The notes below the pieces were generated by a model. That model was not told where the DNA came from. It worked only from the letters and a program-made list of their open reading frames with translations, and searched no databases. The position numbers and the translations under genes were made by a program. From Clostridiaceae bacterium (GTDB taxonomy: Bacteria; Bacillota; Clostridia; Saccharofermentanales; DTU023), in the NCBI GenBank assembly GCA_012800135.1, contig JAAZJV010000316.1:1-6385 (forward strand): a stretch of 6,385 nt of DNA, read 5' to 3'. Shown in pieces: positions 5,491 through 6,385 of this stretch. Position 1 is the stretch's first letter. Each line of letters begins with the position of its first letter.

Positions 5491-5496
5491 TTGAAC

Positions 5497-6027
5497 GTGA
5501 TTATTCTGGGTATCGATCCCGGTTATGCGATTACAGGGTTCGGCGTGGTCGAACACGACGGCCGGCGTTTTAAGACGTTTGATTACGGAACGATCGAGAC
5601 GCCGGCGGACATGCCTTTTCCTGAACGCCTTTTGGCCATTGATCAAGGAATCGATTCCTTAATTCAAACGTATCAGCCTGACTGCGTCTCCGTTGAAGAG
5701 TTGTTCTTCTATCGAAATACGACAACTGCCATGGGCACGGCCCAAGCGCGTGGTGTGGCCGTCGTCGCGGCTGCGCGTGAAAACCTGCCCGTTCATGAAT
5801 ACACGCCGATGCAAGTCAAAGTAGCTGTTACCGGTTACGGTCACGCAGAAAAAGCGCAGATCCAGGAAATGGTGCGCATTTTGCTTAATTTGAAAGAAGT
5901 TCCGAAACCCGATGACGCCGCGGACGCCCTAGCCGTCGCGATTTGTCATGCGCATACGGGAAACTTAGATTCAACTCGTGCTGTCGGCGGATACCAGAAG
6001 GGACCGCCGAAGCGGCGATGGCGCTGA
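5497..6027 (+). CDS. ruvC: Crossover junction endodeoxyribonuclease RuvC
   Basis: RuvC is the dimeric Holliday-junction resolvase that nicks symmetric strands after RuvAB branch migration. From the GTG at 5497 the product has 176 residues, the family's usual size. All four catalytic acids are visible: D7 in GIDPG, E67 in SVEELFF, and D140 and D143 in PDDAADALA. Other signatures are YRNTTTAMGTAQARG (72-86) and YTPMQVKVAVTGYGHAEKAQ (102-121). The start is set by AAAGGCGG (5483-5490), 6 nt upstream, and by D7 landing at the position known in E. coli. An in-frame GTG at 5476 would add seven residues (MRERRLN) translated from the ribosome binding site itself. ruvA follows 263 bp later, an unusually wide gap for this gene pair. 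Confidence 0.97.
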   Translation: MIILGIDPGYAITGFGVVEHDGRRFKTFDYGTIETPADMPFPERLLAIDQGIDSLIQTYQPDCVSVEELFFYRNTTTAMGTAQARGVAVVAAARENLPVHEYTPMQVKVAVTGYGHAEKAQIQEMVRILLNLKEVPKPDDAADALAVAICHAHTGNLDSTRAVGGYQKGPPKRRWR

Positions 6028-6104
6028 TATAGTTGGGTTTTCGTATTAACCTAATAAGGGATGTTCGCGCTTAAGCCATTAAAGAGTGATTGAGCCAATC
6101 CGTC

Positions 6105-6270
6105 GGCATGTAGTGGTGTTAGCTCGTTGGCATTGTGGAGGTGTTATTCCGAAGGCATGTGGTGGTACCATCTCGCCTGCATGCGGCGGGACTAGTCTAT
6201 GGATAGACGGATGCGCTAAACTACAGATGGGTAAACTACATGTTGGCGAGAGTGCTAACCTATGGATGAG
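6105..6270. repeat. 24-bp tandem array plus shorter repeats between ruvC and ruvA
   Basis: GGCAT (TGCAT in the last copy) starts at 6105, 6129, 6154 and 6178, spacings 24, 25 and 24. Each is followed by a GTGG(T/A)GGT-like block, for example GGCATGTGGTGGTACC. From about 6216 the sequence continues with shorter direct repeats: CTAAACTACAGATGGG (6216-6231), GTAAACTACATGTTGG (6231-6246) and GCTAACCTATGGATGAG (6254-6270). CTATGGAT itself occurs at about 6197 and 6260. No gene is supported between ruvC and ruvA. Confidence 0.75.
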
Positions 6271-6290
6271 ACGAGAAGGGGTGCATTGGT

Positions 6291-6385
6291 ATGATCGCAA
6301 GCATAAAAGGGCGTATTGTCCGCAAGGGAACGCAACAAATCGTTCTGGAGCAAAGCGGTATCGGATTTCTAATTGAAATGCCTGC
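6291..6385 (+). CDS. ruvA: Holliday junction branch migration protein RuvA, 5' end (partial)
   Basis: RuvA forms the tetramer that holds the Holliday junction flat and loads the RuvB motor. Only 31 codons fit before the window ends: MIASIKGRIVRKGTQQIVLE (1-20), followed by QSGIGFLIEMP. This matches the beginning of the N-terminal OB-fold of RuvA, which normally reads MI..L.G.V, then a VLDVGGVGY.V-like strand. The ATG has AGAAGGGG (6274-6281) about 9 nt upstream. The frame is open to the window edge. Co-orientation with ruvC supports the call, and ruvB would be expected further right. The 24-bp array occupies its upstream region. Confidence 0.92.
   Translation, partial: MIASIKGRIVRKGTQQIVLEQSGIGFLIEMP

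Noticed and set aside
5476..5496. Earlier GTG start for ruvC
   Set aside because: The added seven residues are encoded by the ribosome binding site itself, and the later GTG places the catalytic Asp at position 7 as in known RuvC.
6086..6376. 96-codon plus-strand frame after ruvC
   Set aside because: It is repeat-derived (recurring CGGT) from the 24-bp array and overlaps the clear ruvA start in another frame.

Overview
This window looks like a chromosomal segment of a low-to-moderate-GC bacterium, most likely a member of the Bacillota. The reasons are a LytR-CpsA-Psr (LCP) cell-wall ligase, strong purine-rich ribosome binding sites, GTG starts, and the order rpsT, LCP gene, ruvC, ruvA. Possession of ruvC and the general look of the proteins would suit the Negativicutes or Clostridia, but that placement is a guess made without any database search.

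Layout. Positions 1-422 are non-coding and AT-rich, with a 23-bp direct-repeat array and two inverted repeats. Positions 423-2731 hold a tightly coupled two-gene operon with an ATGA overlap: a MazG-like nucleotide pyrophosphohydrolase and a 644-residue protein that joins a RecB-type PD-(D/E)XK nuclease-like domain to a DUF2075/Schlafen-type superfamily 1 helicase. This operon is the best candidate for an uncharacterised system, probably anti-phage or nucleic-acid stress related. A convergent AbrB/MazE-type antitoxin-like gene follows on the minus strand (2822-3073), with no toxin gene beside it. A 667-base non-coding stretch carries two unrelated tandem arrays (41-bp and about 44-bp periods) and ends in a clear sigma-70 promoter for rpsT (3741-4001), which is closed by a textbook intrinsic terminator. 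The LCP gene (4073-5086) comes next, then a roughly 60-bp-period degenerate array (to about 5490), then ruvC (GTG start, 5497-6027), a 24-bp-period array, and the start of ruvA (6291 onward, cut by the window end).

How the genes work together. The right half is housekeeping: ribosome assembly (bS20), attachment of cell-wall polymers (LCP) and Holliday-junction processing (RuvC, RuvA). The left half is accessory: nucleotide hydrolysis plus nuclease-helicase, and an orphan antitoxin-like regulator. The most striking feature of the whole window is that every long intergenic region carries its own degenerate short-period tandem array, each with a different unit (23, 41, 44, about 60 and 24 bp). 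They sit directly upstream of the mazG-like gene, the antitoxin, rpsT, ruvC and ruvA. The arrays do not resemble CRISPR.
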